A stretch of 7,237 nt of DNA from JBIOJM01 sp044450785 (GTDB lineage Bacteria; Planctomycetota; Planctomycetia; Isosphaerales; Isosphaeraceae), in contig JBIOJM010000431.1 of the NCBI GenBank assembly GCA_044450785.1, positions 1-7,237 of the forward strand. Direction: 5' to 3'. The notes below the pieces were generated by a model, which ran no database searches, was not told the origin of the DNA, and saw only the letters and a program-made list of their open reading frames with translations. Within the stretch, counting starts at the first letter, position 1, and each line of letters begins with the position of its first letter. Position numbers and translations under genes: made by a program. Shown piece by piece: positions 1 to 6,881 of the stretch.

Positions 1-1856
1 ACTGGGATTGCCTCGTCAGCCGATCTCCGCCCAACGGTCGAGTGGACGATCGTGAGACCCGTGCGGGTGATCCGCCGCAGCTCGTGGTGAACAAGCTGCT
101 CGGGAGACGGGTTGGTCACCCCAACCCGGACCTTCAGGCTCGTGGCCAGCAGTCGCCGTGACGCCTCCCAGCGTGACGCACTTGAAGACGGGGCAAGGTC
201 GTCGAGAAGCCGCCCCAGGCTCGCGATCAGGTGCGCCTCGAGCTGTTCGGGGGTCTTCCTGTCCGCTGGAGCAGGGTGCTGGGCATTGAAGGTGACGAGG
301 TCCTCGGGCTTCTCGGGTTGCTGGCTGCCCTCCCTGGTCGACGCCCGGTCGTCGATGCCCAGGAGGAGGTGTCCCATGGCCGCGTAGACGGCGTTGCGCG
401 AGGTCTGGTTGTAATTGTGCGGGAAGTCGAACACCTGAGCGCTGACGCGGTCGATCGAGCCGATCAGGGAGTAGACCCCCCGGATCGCGGGATAGGACCT
501 GGTCATCGTCTTGGCGGTCCAATCACCGCTGGCACCCACGAGGATGAGCGGTCGAGGGGCGCAGAGCGCGGCAAACTCGACATTGTCGGTCATGTGGCGC
601 AAGCCGGCGGCGTTCTCGCAGACGCATCCCCCTTGAAACGTGTCGGAGACCATCACCACCGGTGCCGAGACCTTGATGCGTTCGTCGAGGGCCGTGAGCA
701 GGAAGGTCTGCGTACCCCCTCCCGATTCGCCCGTGCAACCGATCCGCTCCGCATCGACGTCGGAAAGGGAAGTCAGCCAGTCAAGAGCGCGGATACTGTT
801 CCAGGTCTGGAGCGTGGGCAGGCTCAATCCCCAGCGCCGCAAGCGATCATTGAGAAACGCGTGGGTGAAGGGCTTGCTGTCGTTGTACCCGACCATATCG
901 TAGAGGAACACGGCGCAGCCGAGCTTGGCCCAGCGGATGCAACGCTGCTGCACCTCGGGGTTGACGCGCCCATCCGCCCAGTGCCCGTGCGGGCACAAGA
1001 TCCCCGGCACCTTGCCGCTCCGAGTGGCCGGGCGGTATAGGTTGCCGCTGAGCGTGAAGCCGGGAAAGGTTTCGAGCACGACTTTCTCGATCGTGTAATC
1101 GCCGCGGTCGAGCTTGCCGTAGATCTTGGGGTAAAGCGGGGTCCTGGGAAACATCGGCCACAGCCCGAGTGCGACTCGCATTTGCTCGCGCACATGCTCC
1201 GCCCGGTCGCGCCACGCCAGTGCGGTGGCCGGCGCCTGAAAATCCGCCCCTTGATCGTTGGTCCTGACGTGATTTCGGCGGTGGTCGGGGGTCGGTTCGA
1301 TCGTGTCGATGCGCCCCCGGATCAAGTCGAGGACCGAGTCAGCGTTCTGATCCTTGGAGGATGACAGCCACAACAGCGCGGGAACCGGTAAGGCTCGTTT
1401 CGGTTTCTGCGAGGGTGCCGTCTTCTTTTGGTCCTTCGGCGCCGTCTTGTCCTTGGACGCTCCGGGGGTCGCGGAACGATCCGCGTTCTTGGGCGGTAGA
1501 TCGGACACGACGACCTTGAGCGGCCGGCCCTTCGGCAAGTTCACCGTGCCCAGCGTCTGCCAGCGAGGATGGGGATCGCCCGAACAGACCTGGTGAACGA
1601 GCGTGAGTGTTCCATCCGCGGCGGTGAGACGCCACTCGTCCTGGGACGGAGCCCAGACCTGGACGGTCGCTTCGCCGTCGAACCCCGTGTCGACCCCCGA
1701 GGCCAGCTTCTGGAAATCGCTCGCGGTATAAAGCGCCGCCGTCACGGCATCATTGCCTCTTTCCGCCGCGATCAACGACGCGGGCCAAACCAGCCAAACC
1801 GCCATGGTCAGCGCGGAGCCGGTGCTCCGACTGCTCGAATATCGCCGGAGATTCAC
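1..1856 (-). CDS. Secreted alpha/beta hydrolase, acetylxylan-esterase-like (3' end beyond window)
   Basis: This frame stays open for 618 codons to the window edge, so the C-terminus is missing. The start chosen is GTG at 1856. An in-frame TGA lies two codons upstream, and GGGAG sits 7 nt before the GTG. Residues 1-31 look like a signal peptide: arginines near the N-terminus, then a hydrophobic stretch ending in Ala-Ala, which implies export. Residues 40-118 look beta-rich, and 120-156 form a Lys/Pro/Ala-rich linker. The hydrolase domain begins near 210. Visible motifs are PHGHW (289-293), GYNDS (323-327), the nucleophile elbow GESGGG with Ser378, GDW with probable acid Asp445, and HNYN with probable catalytic His480. 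This pattern fits the acetylxylan esterase/dienelactone hydrolase-type enzymes common in planctomycetes. The likely role is deacetylating extracellular polysaccharide, but the true substrate cannot be read from sequence. It lies 91 bp downstream of the metallophosphoesterase gene. Confidence 0.88.
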   Translation of the reverse strand, partial: MNLRRYSSSRSTGSALTMAVWLVWPASLIAAERGNDAVTAALYTASDFQKLASGVDTGFDGEATVQVWAPSQDEWRLTAADGTLTLVHQVCSGDPHPRWQTLGTVNLPKGRPLKVVVSDLPPKNADRSATPGASKDKTAPKDQKKTAPSQKPKRALPVPALLWLSSSKDQNADSVLDLIRGRIDTIEPTPDHRRNHVRTNDQGADFQAPATALAWRDRAEHVREQMRVALGLWPMFPRTPLYPKIYGKLDRGDYTIEKVVLETFPGFTLSGNLYRPATRSGKVPGILCPHGHWADGRVNPEVQQRCIRWAKLGCAVFLYDMVGYNDSKPFTHAFLNDRLRRWGLSLPTLQTWNSIRALDWLTSLSDVDAERIGCTGESGGGTQTFLLTALDERIKVSAPVVMVSDTFQGGCVCENAAGLRHMTDNVEFAALCAPRPLILVGASGDWTAKTMTRSYPAIRGVYSLIGSIDRVSAQVFDFPHNYNQTSRNAVYAAMGHLLLGIDDRASTREGSQQPEKPEDLVTFNAQHPAPADRKTPEQLEAHLIASLGRLLDDLAPSSSASRWEASRRLLATSLKVRVGVTNPSPEQLVHHELRRITRTGLTIVHSTVGRRSADEAIP

Positions 1857-1900
1857 GGTTCAACTCCCAGGGTGAAAGGATGTCCGTGGCCGCGGATCAA

Positions 1901-1914
1901 CTGGTCCCGACCAG
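1901..1914. repeat. Short inverted repeat upstream of the hydrolase gene
   Basis: CTGGTCCCGACCAG is a perfect 6-bp inverted repeat with a 2-nt centre (or a 5-bp stem with a 4-nt loop). It lies in the 91-bp gap between the metallophosphoesterase stop and the hydrolase start, about 45 nt before the GTG. No T-run follows on either strand, so it does not look like an intrinsic terminator. It could be an operator or mRNA hairpin, or chance in GC-rich DNA. Confidence 0.3.
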
Positions 1915-1947
1915 ACCGACTTCATGCACCATCCTACCGAGCGCCGA

Positions 1948-2811
1948 TCAAACCGCCAGCACGTCGATCACGCGCGCGCATTTCAGGAGCGATTCGATCG
2001 ACACCGGTTGGTCCGCGGGGAAGAGGCAATAGCTGGGATAGGGATCGGTTCCATCGATGATGATCTGCCGATGATTGGCCTGGCGGAATCCCTGGTCGCA
2101 CGGCTGGTGGCCCGTGATGAAGAAATCGGCGTCAACCATCGAGGCGAAGCGGTCGGCGGTTTCAGGCGACGTGTCGCGCCCCCAGGTCAGCGCGTAGATG
2201 GTGCCGCGGCGCTTCATTGAGGACTCGGGCCACACGTCGACCTTGAGCAGGTCGAGATCGAGTGAGTCGAGGTCGGCCGCGTCGGGGATCGTGTGGCAGA
2301 CGTAGGTGCGATTCTCGGTCCGAACAGCCAGGGGGAGGGCCGCGAACAAGCCTCGGTAAGACTCGAAAACCTCGCCGGAGGAAGCGCCGTATGCCGTCTC
2401 GATCCCGCGCCGAAAATTGGCGTTCAAGGACTCTCCGTCTTTGCCGATCGTACGGCCGGTCAGCTCGGAAAGCTCATGATTGCCCAGGATCAGGTGGGCG
2501 CGATCGGGGAACTGGCACTTGAGCGCGGCGACCACGTCCAGGAGCTGGTGCGATCGATCGCCCTTGTCATCCGGGTAAATGAGCGGCCCGTGGATCAGCT
2601 CCTGCAAGACGAGGTGGCGCCCGGGATGGTGATCGAGGTCGGCGATCGCCAGCACTTTCTTGAACGCGGAGAGGTTGCCGTGCAGGTCGCCGACGACCAT
2701 CACCTCGGCGGCTCGATTCGGCGTGATGATTCCGCCCGAGCGGCCCGGCGTCGCGCGCATCAGGTCGGTCGCGCGGCGAATGGTGGAGAGCAGTTTGCGA
2801 GGATCGGGCAT
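1948..2811 (-). CDS. Metallophosphoesterase, PPP-like
   Basis: This is a complete 287-residue calcineurin-like phosphoesterase that would hydrolyse a phosphoester using a two-metal centre. Motifs appear in family order: GDLHG (41-45), DDKGDR (81-86), GNHEL (110-114), a histidine in VCHTIP (His173), and GHQP (234-237). The second motif is usually GDxxDRG. Here both glycines are replaced, while the metal-binding Asp and the Asp-Arg pair remain, so activity is probably kept. There is no signal peptide or membrane segment, so it should be cytoplasmic. The ATG at 2811 has AAAGG 8 nt upstream. It lies 84 bp downstream of the ABC-F gene on the same strand, so co-transcription is possible. The substrate (phosphoprotein, diadenosine tetraphosphate or another) is not readable from the sequence. 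Confidence 0.88.
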   Translation of the reverse strand: MPDPRKLLSTIRRATDLMRATPGRSGGIITPNRAAEVMVVGDLHGNLSAFKKVLAIADLDHHPGRHLVLQELIHGPLIYPDDKGDRSHQLLDVVAALKCQFPDRAHLILGNHELSELTGRTIGKDGESLNANFRRGIETAYGASSGEVFESYRGLFAALPLAVRTENRTYVCHTIPDAADLDSLDLDLLKVDVWPESSMKRRGTIYALTWGRDTSPETADRFASMVDADFFITGHQPCDQGFRQANHRQIIIDGTDPYPSYCLFPADQPVSIESLLKCARVIDVLAV

Positions 2812-2850
2812 GGTCGCAGCCTTTCGGCCGTCCGGGCGCCGCAGCCGGCT

Positions 2851-2878
2851 CGCCAGTCTGGGAGTGGGGCCACTGGCG
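2851..2878. repeat. Intergenic inverted repeat (7-bp arms)
   Basis: CGCCAGT at 2851-2857 is the exact reverse complement of ACTGGCG at 2872-2878, with a 14-nt loop. It lies between the ABC-F stop and the metallophosphoesterase start. Read in the direction of transcription (minus strand), the four-T run precedes the stem and does not follow it, so it is not a standard intrinsic terminator. The 8-bp palindrome AGCCGGCT (2843-2850) lies next to it. It may be an mRNA processing or attenuation hairpin, or a protein site. Confidence 0.35.
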
Positions 2879-2895
2879 GAAAAGGCCGCGGGGCG

Positions 2896-4818
2896 TTACC
2901 AGTTCGCTTCCAGCGCGGTCTCCCAGTGCTGGTAAAGGGTTTCCAATCGGGTCTTCAATCCGATGTGCCGTTCTTGAGTGCCGACGGCCTTGACGGGATC
3001 GCGCCAGGTCGCGGGCTGGGCGAGCAGGTCCTCGAGCACCGCGACCTGGCTTTCGAGGTCTCCGATCTCGCGTTCGATGTCGACCGCCTTGCGATAAGCG
3101 AACTTTCGCCTGGTCTTTTCCATGCCCGCCTGAGGCGTCGAGCCGGGGCGCGGGCTGGCGCGGCTGGAAGACGGCGCGGGCTTGACCTGGCTTTTTTCCC
3201 CGCGTTCCTTCTCCTTCTGGACCAGGTGCTGATAGGTCTCATAATCGCCTTCGATCACGCGGGCCTGGCCTCCGTCGATGACGACGAGCCGGTCGGCGAC
3301 CCGGTTGAGGAAGTAGCGGTCGTGGCTGACGACCAGGACGGTCCCCTCGAACTCGATGATCGAGCGCTCGAGCGCTTCCCTGGACCAGATGTCGAGGTGG
3401 TTGGTGGGCTCGTCCATGGCGAGGAGATTGGCGGAGGTCGCGCACAGCCGGGCCAGGGCAGCCTTGGCCTTCTCGCCGCCCGAGAGCTGGCCGACGGTCT
3501 GGAACACGATGTCGCGGGTCAGGCCGAACCGCGCCAGCAAGTCGCGGACGTCGCCTTCCACCCAGTCGGGATCGTCCTCGGGCCAGACGGCGCGAACGAC
3601 GGTCGTGTCGGGGTCCAACGTCTGCAGGCCCTGGTCGTGATAACCAATCTGGACTTTGTGGCCGAGCTTGACTTCCCCGTGGTCGGGTTTCTCCTGACCG
3701 ATCAAGATCTTGATCAGCGTGGTCTTGCCCGCGCCGTTGGGCCCGATCACGCCGACGCACTCCCCGCGGTCGACGGTCAGGCTCAGATCGCGGAACAAGG
3801 GCGTATCGAATGCCTTGGACAGCTTGCGGGCCTCGACGACGACATCGCCGGAGCGTTCGACTTGATCGAAACGCATGACGGGCCCGACGACGTCGCGCAT
3901 GGTCTCGACCCGATCGCGCTGCAAGCGTTCCAGCTTTCGCTCGCGGTCGTGGGCCTGCTTGGCGCGCTGGCCGGCTCCATACTTGCGGATGTATGCCTCG
4001 AGCTGGGCGGCTTTCTCGTCCTGTCGCTCGGACTGGCGTTCGAGCACCTTGGCTTTCTCGGTCCGCAGCCGCCAGTACTGGCTGTAATTGCCGGGGTAGG
4101 CGGTGATGCGGCCCAGGTGGAGCTCCCAGATCTTGTTGACGACCTTGTCGAGGAAGTAGCGGTCGTGGCTCACGACGACCATGGCGATGGGCTGGCGGGC
4201 GAGGTAGTTTTCGAGCCATTCGGTGGTCGCGATGTCGAGGTGGTTGGAGGGCTCGTCCAGGAGCATCAAGTCGGGGCTCTCCAGCAGGAGCTTGGCCAGC
4301 ATCATCCGCGACTGCTGGCCGCCGGAGAACGTCGCCGCCGGCCGGTTGAACTCAGGCTCGGTGAATCCGAGCCCCGTCAGCACCTCCTCCACCCGGTGAT
4401 CGATCGAATACGCATCCTGGTGCTCGATCAAGCGATGGACCTCATCATAGCGGCGGCCTGCCCGTTCGCTATCGTTCGAGTCCTCCGCCTCGGCCATCTC
4501 CTGCGCGGCTTCCTCGAGCTCGTGTTGCAGGTCGATCAAGGACGCAAGCCCCGACTTGACGACCTCGATCAACGTCTCGCCGGGCTGGAAACCGGTCTCC
4601 TGCCTGAGCAGGCTCACCCGGATGCCGGGCCGAACGAAGAGCTGGCCGTAGTCGGGCTGATCCAGGCCCGCGAGGATCTGGATCAAGGTGGTCTTGCCGG
4701 CGCCGTTGGGCCCGACCAGGCCGATCCGCTCGCCGGCGCGGACCTCGAAAGCAAGCTCGCTGAAAATCGGGTCGCCGCTATATTGCCGGCCAAGTCCTGA
4801 AGCGGAGATGAGAATCAT
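2896..4818 (-). CDS. ABC-F family ATPase, Uup-like (energy-dependent translation factor type)
   Basis: The product has 640 residues with two ABC nucleotide-binding domains and no membrane segments, which is the ABC-F arrangement. Such proteins act on the ribosome rather than as transporters. Domain 1 has Walker A GPNGAGKTT (36-44), signature FSGGQQ (164-169), Walker B ending LLDEPSNHLD (186-195) and switch SHDR (217-220). Domain 2 has GPNGAGKTT (359-367), LSGGEK (445-450), AMDEPTNHLD (467-476) and SHDR (498-501). The charged linker between them (about 240-325) is the inter-domain arm that defines ABC-F. A Ser/Pro-rich hinge (about 545-565) leads to a predicted coiled coil (about 568-640), as in the C-terminal extension of Uup. 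All catalytic residues look intact. The nearest functional class is housekeeping Uup/YdiF-type rather than a resistance protein, though sequence alone cannot exclude ribosome protection. The ATG at 4818 fits the family N-terminus but lacks a clear ribosome binding site. Confidence 0.93.
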   Translation of the reverse strand: MILISASGLGRQYSGDPIFSELAFEVRAGERIGLVGPNGAGKTTLIQILAGLDQPDYGQLFVRPGIRVSLLRQETGFQPGETLIEVVKSGLASLIDLQHELEEAAQEMAEAEDSNDSERAGRRYDEVHRLIEHQDAYSIDHRVEEVLTGLGFTEPEFNRPAATFSGGQQSRMMLAKLLLESPDLMLLDEPSNHLDIATTEWLENYLARQPIAMVVVSHDRYFLDKVVNKIWELHLGRITAYPGNYSQYWRLRTEKAKVLERQSERQDEKAAQLEAYIRKYGAGQRAKQAHDRERKLERLQRDRVETMRDVVGPVMRFDQVERSGDVVVEARKLSKAFDTPLFRDLSLTVDRGECVGVIGPNGAGKTTLIKILIGQEKPDHGEVKLGHKVQIGYHDQGLQTLDPDTTVVRAVWPEDDPDWVEGDVRDLLARFGLTRDIVFQTVGQLSGGEKAKAALARLCATSANLLAMDEPTNHLDIWSREALERSIIEFEGTVLVVSHDRYFLNRVADRLVVIDGGQARVIEGDYETYQHLVQKEKERGEKSQVKPAPSSSRASPRPGSTPQAGMEKTRRKFAYRKAVDIEREIGDLESQVAVLEDLLAQPATWRDPVKAVGTQERHIGLKTRLETLYQHWETALEANW

Positions 4819-4868
4819 TTATGTAATTAATCTATTTCAGTTTGTCGCTAGAGAAGGTTGAATCGGAT
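4819..4868 (-). promoter_or_regulatory. AT-rich leader before the ABC-F gene
   Basis: This 50-bp gap separates the small unknown gene from the ABC-F start. It is strikingly AT-rich next to its GC-rich surroundings, especially the last 25 bases before the ATG. No purine-rich Shine-Dalgarno sequence is visible at normal spacing. It may hold a promoter or give an unstructured start region, but I found no -35/-10 pair good enough to mark. Confidence 0.3.
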
Positions 4869-5177
4869 TCATCCTTCGCGCACCGAGCCCGAGCACGCCA
4901 CTGTCTCTACATGCTCACTCAATTGTCGCCAAAGGGGTTCCCAGACAGCAAGCTCGGAGGCCCGGGTCTGGCTCATGTACGATGCACGCTCGACGTTCCA
5001 ATAATAGACAAGTCTCTCGGGAGAATAATGCGCCAACAGGTCCGGCACATTGTGAATGTGGTCGGATTCGATGGCACATCGTTCGGCATTCCCAGACCAT
5101 CCCAGAGCACGAATCCGGAGCAAGCCGGTCGTGAGGATTCCCGTCAAGATTTCCGTGATTTCCGTCGAGCAGGTCAT
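4869..5177 (-). CDS. Unknown 102-residue protein, coupled to uvrC
   Basis: I do not recognise a named family. The ATG (5177) overlaps the uvrC stop as ATGA, and GGTGA lies 6 nt upstream inside the uvrC end, so translational coupling is likely. The product looks like a real soluble protein. Residues 1-28 are Ile/Leu/Thr-rich and probably helical. A Cys-Ala-Ile-Glu then Asp-His-Ile-His-Asn segment follows (about 34-43), and then an aromatic-rich stretch with YYWNVER (58-64). There is no signal peptide or obvious membrane helix. It has no Gly-Ile-Gly hairpin motif, so it is not a detached UvrC helix-hairpin-helix domain. Codon third positions are less GC-rich than in uvrC. Other frames over the same bases give less protein-like products. 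The role is unknown; proximity to uvrC is the only hint and may mean nothing functionally. Confidence 0.65.
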   Translation of the reverse strand: MTCSTEITEILTGILTTGLLRIRALGWSGNAERCAIESDHIHNVPDLLAHYSPERLVYYWNVERASYMSQTRASELAVWEPLWRQLSEHVETVACSGSVREG

Positions 5178-6508
5178 GTTGGTTCACCGTCGCCCAACGT
5201 CCGCTTCTTGCGGAGCAGATGATGATAGTGCTGGGCGAAGCGGTGGGCTTCGTCGCGGACGTACTGGAGGAGCCGCAGCGCGAACGACCGGCGACTGAGC
5301 ACGATCGGCTCGGACCGCCCTTGCACGAAGATCTCCTCCTCCCGCTTGGCCAGGGCGATCAAGGCCGGCGGAACGACCCGGAGCGATTCGAACGCGTCCA
5401 GGGCCGCGCTCAACTGACCCTTGCCGCCGTCGATCAGCCAGATGTCGGGAAAGGGCTCGTCGCGTTCTTGCAGCCCCTGGATCCGCCGCGTGACCACTTC
5501 GCGGATCGCCGCGAAGTCGTCGATGCCCGTCACGCTCTTGATCTGGTAACGGCGATAGGCCGGCTTGAACGGCAAGCCGTCGACGAATGACACCAGCGAG
5601 CCGACCATCTCGGTGCCGCTCAAGTGCGCGATATCCACCCCATCGATCGTGCGCGGAACTGAATCGAGCTTCAAGATCTGCTTCAAGCCCTTGAGCCCCT
5701 TGCGGGGATCGACGTAGAAAACCTCGGGCTGGGCATGTTTGGCCAGGTCGCCGCGCAGGTTGAGCGTTTCGAGCGCCTTGATCTCATCGCGGAGCCGGGC
5801 GGCCTTCTCGAATTCGAGGGCCTTGCTCGCCTCGCGCATCTCGTCATCCATCTCCTTGAGGAGGATCGGTTTCTTGCCGTCCAGGAACATCTGGAGACGC
5901 CGGATGCTGCTTCGATAGCTCTCGCGATCGATCCGAACGTTGCAGGGAGCGGTGCACTGATTGATCGAGAAGAGCAGGCACGGGCGAAACCACCGCCAGC
6001 GAGGGTCGTCTTGCTCGATGTCCAGCGCACAGGTCCGAAACTTGAAGATGCGCTGCAGGACCTGGATCGCGCCGCGCAGGCTCTTGGCCCGCGGGAACGG
6101 ACCGTAGAGCTTCACGCCGCGATCGAGCGGCTCGCGGGTGAAGTTGACGCGCGGGAAATCCTCTCCCGTCGTGATCTGCAGGTAGGGGAAGCTCTTGTCA
6201 TCCTTGAGGACCTGGTTGTACTTGGGCTGGATGTCCTTGACAAGCCTGGCCTCGGTGAGGAGCGCATCGACCTCGCTGTCGGCGGCCAGGAAATCGACGT
6301 CGGCCACCTCGGCGATCCAGTCGCAGATGCGACGGTCCGCGGAGGCGGTCTTGTGGAAGTAGGAGCTGGCGCGGCTGCGCAGATTCTTCGCCTTGCCGAT
6401 GTAGATCACACGCCCCTGCGAGTCCTTCATCAAGTAGAGGCCCGGTGTTGTGGGGAACTGCTTGACTTTCTCGGCCGGTGCGATGGTCGCCGCTGGAGAA
6501 TCCGACAT
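5174..6508 (-). CDS. uvrC: UvrC excinuclease subunit, short form lacking the C-terminal helix-hairpin-helix region
   Basis: UvrC makes both incisions around a DNA lesion in nucleotide excision repair after UvrA and UvrB mark the site. The product has 444 residues. The GIY-YIG domain has GLY (23-25), YIG (36-38), and probable metal-binding Glu86, and covers the 3' incision. A cysteine cluster follows (160, 177, 185, 189), matching the iron-sulfur ligands known in UvrC. A UVR motif for UvrB contact lies near 216-250. The RNase H-like domain for the 5' incision retains Asp292, Asp360 and His422. The protein stops about 20 residues after that histidine, whereas typical UvrC (about 600 residues) continues into a tandem helix-hairpin-helix. 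The start at 6508 was chosen because it gives the family N-terminus and has GAGG 5 nt upstream. The frame stays open to an ATG at 6703, but that extension is not protein-like. Confidence 0.93.
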   Translation of the reverse strand: MSDSPAATIAPAEKVKQFPTTPGLYLMKDSQGRVIYIGKAKNLRSRASSYFHKTASADRRICDWIAEVADVDFLAADSEVDALLTEARLVKDIQPKYNQVLKDDKSFPYLQITTGEDFPRVNFTREPLDRGVKLYGPFPRAKSLRGAIQVLQRIFKFRTCALDIEQDDPRWRWFRPCLLFSINQCTAPCNVRIDRESYRSSIRRLQMFLDGKKPILLKEMDDEMREASKALEFEKAARLRDEIKALETLNLRGDLAKHAQPEVFYVDPRKGLKGLKQILKLDSVPRTIDGVDIAHLSGTEMVGSLVSFVDGLPFKPAYRRYQIKSVTGIDDFAAIREVVTRRIQGLQERDEPFPDIWLIDGGKGQLSAALDAFESLRVVPPALIALAKREEEIFVQGRSEPIVLSRRSFALRLLQYVRDEAHRFAQHYHHLLRKKRTLGDGEPT

Positions 6509-6642
6509 GCCCGCCTCGAGGGGGTTCCAACCCGGCTGACGTCGTCGACGAACCCGCCCCAGCCCAGTTCCACTTTGAGTCGTCGCGGATGCATTCTCGC
6601 CTGGGTCGTCACGACGTCGTTTCGAAAGATGTCCTCCACGGT

Positions 6643-6672
6643 ATTGTTCGATATCATGCGTTAATTGGTCAA
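6643..6672 (-). promoter_or_regulatory. Possible sigma-70-type promoter for uvrC
   Basis: On the minus strand TTGACC (5 of 6 to consensus, 6672-6667) is followed after 18 bp by AACAAT (4 of 6, 6648-6643) in a locally AT-rich patch. It would give a leader of roughly 130 nt before the uvrC ATG. The call rests on two hexamers only. Confidence 0.3.
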
Positions 6673-6698
6673 GGCGTGTCGCCTCTTCAACGACGCAT

Positions 6699-6782
6699 AC
6701 CACGTATCTGATCGTCCGCGAGGATGTCTACCGGCAGATGTATGCCCTGACCGCCATCGACCGCTCGGACCGCTCGCTGTAA
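6699..6782 (+). pseudogene. Start-less C-terminal coding remnant, antitoxin-like
   Basis: This frame reads TTYLIVREDVYRQM and then continues to DRSDRSL and a TAA at 6780-6782. The segment has the look of the C-terminal part of small bacterial antitoxin-like proteins, where a strand of the type TYLIVRxDVY is followed by a helix and an acidic tail. No in-frame ATG, GTG or TTG occurs in roughly 100 bases upstream, and the residues before position 6699 stop looking like protein. I read it as a fragment of a decayed or truncated gene. The family match is from memory and weak; the segment is short enough that chance cannot be excluded. It lies about 100 bp upstream of the Panacea gene on the same strand. 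Confidence 0.35.
6759..6776 (+). repeat. Tandem 9-bp duplication
   Basis: GACCGCTCG occurs twice back to back and encodes Asp-Arg-Ser twice in the remnant frame, one codon before its stop. It may be a small slippage duplication in a non-functional stretch. Confidence 0.4.
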
Positions 6783-6792
6783 CGGTTTATCA

Positions 6793-6821
6793 TTGACTTT
6801 TCCCAACTCGAATCATAAGAA
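6793..6821 (+). promoter_or_regulatory. Possible promoter for the Panacea gene
   Basis: TTGACT (5 of 6 to consensus, 6793-6798) is followed after 17 bp by TAAGAA (3 of 6, 6816-6821). The position is upstream of the 6882 start in an AT-richer patch and faces away from the uvrC promoter. The -10 is weak; CATAAG at 15-bp spacing is an alternative. Confidence 0.27.
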
Positions 6822-6881
6822 GATAGTGGCACTCTGTTCAGAAAAGCCCCTCGGACGACATGGGCCGGAAGGAGACACCCC

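Noticed and set aside
3306..4172. A roughly 21-bp identical sequence present twice, near 3306 and near 4152
   Set aside because: Both copies encode the SHDRYFL switch region of the two ABC domains in one protein, so this is domain homology, not a mobile or regulatory repeat.
2293..4800. An 835-codon open frame on the plus strand, rich in Asp, Val, Leu and Gly
   Set aside because: It lies fully antisense to the ABC-F gene and part of the metallophosphoesterase gene, both of which have complete family motifs. Long antisense frames are expected in GC-rich DNA, and the product shows no domain.
4842..5222. A 126-codon plus-strand frame over the gap after uvrC
   Set aside because: It runs antisense to the better-supported 102-residue gene and into the uvrC end, and its product is not protein-like.
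5735..6664. A 309-codon open frame on the plus strand opposite uvrC
   Set aside because: It is the antisense shadow of uvrC, and its composition follows from reverse-complemented GC-rich codons.
6509..6703. A 65-residue N-terminal extension of UvrC from an ATG at 6703
   Set aside because: The extension is low-complexity and Arg/Gly-rich with no match to the UvrC N-terminus. The ATG at 6508 has a GAGG site and gives the normal family start, and the -35/-10 candidate lies inside the extension.
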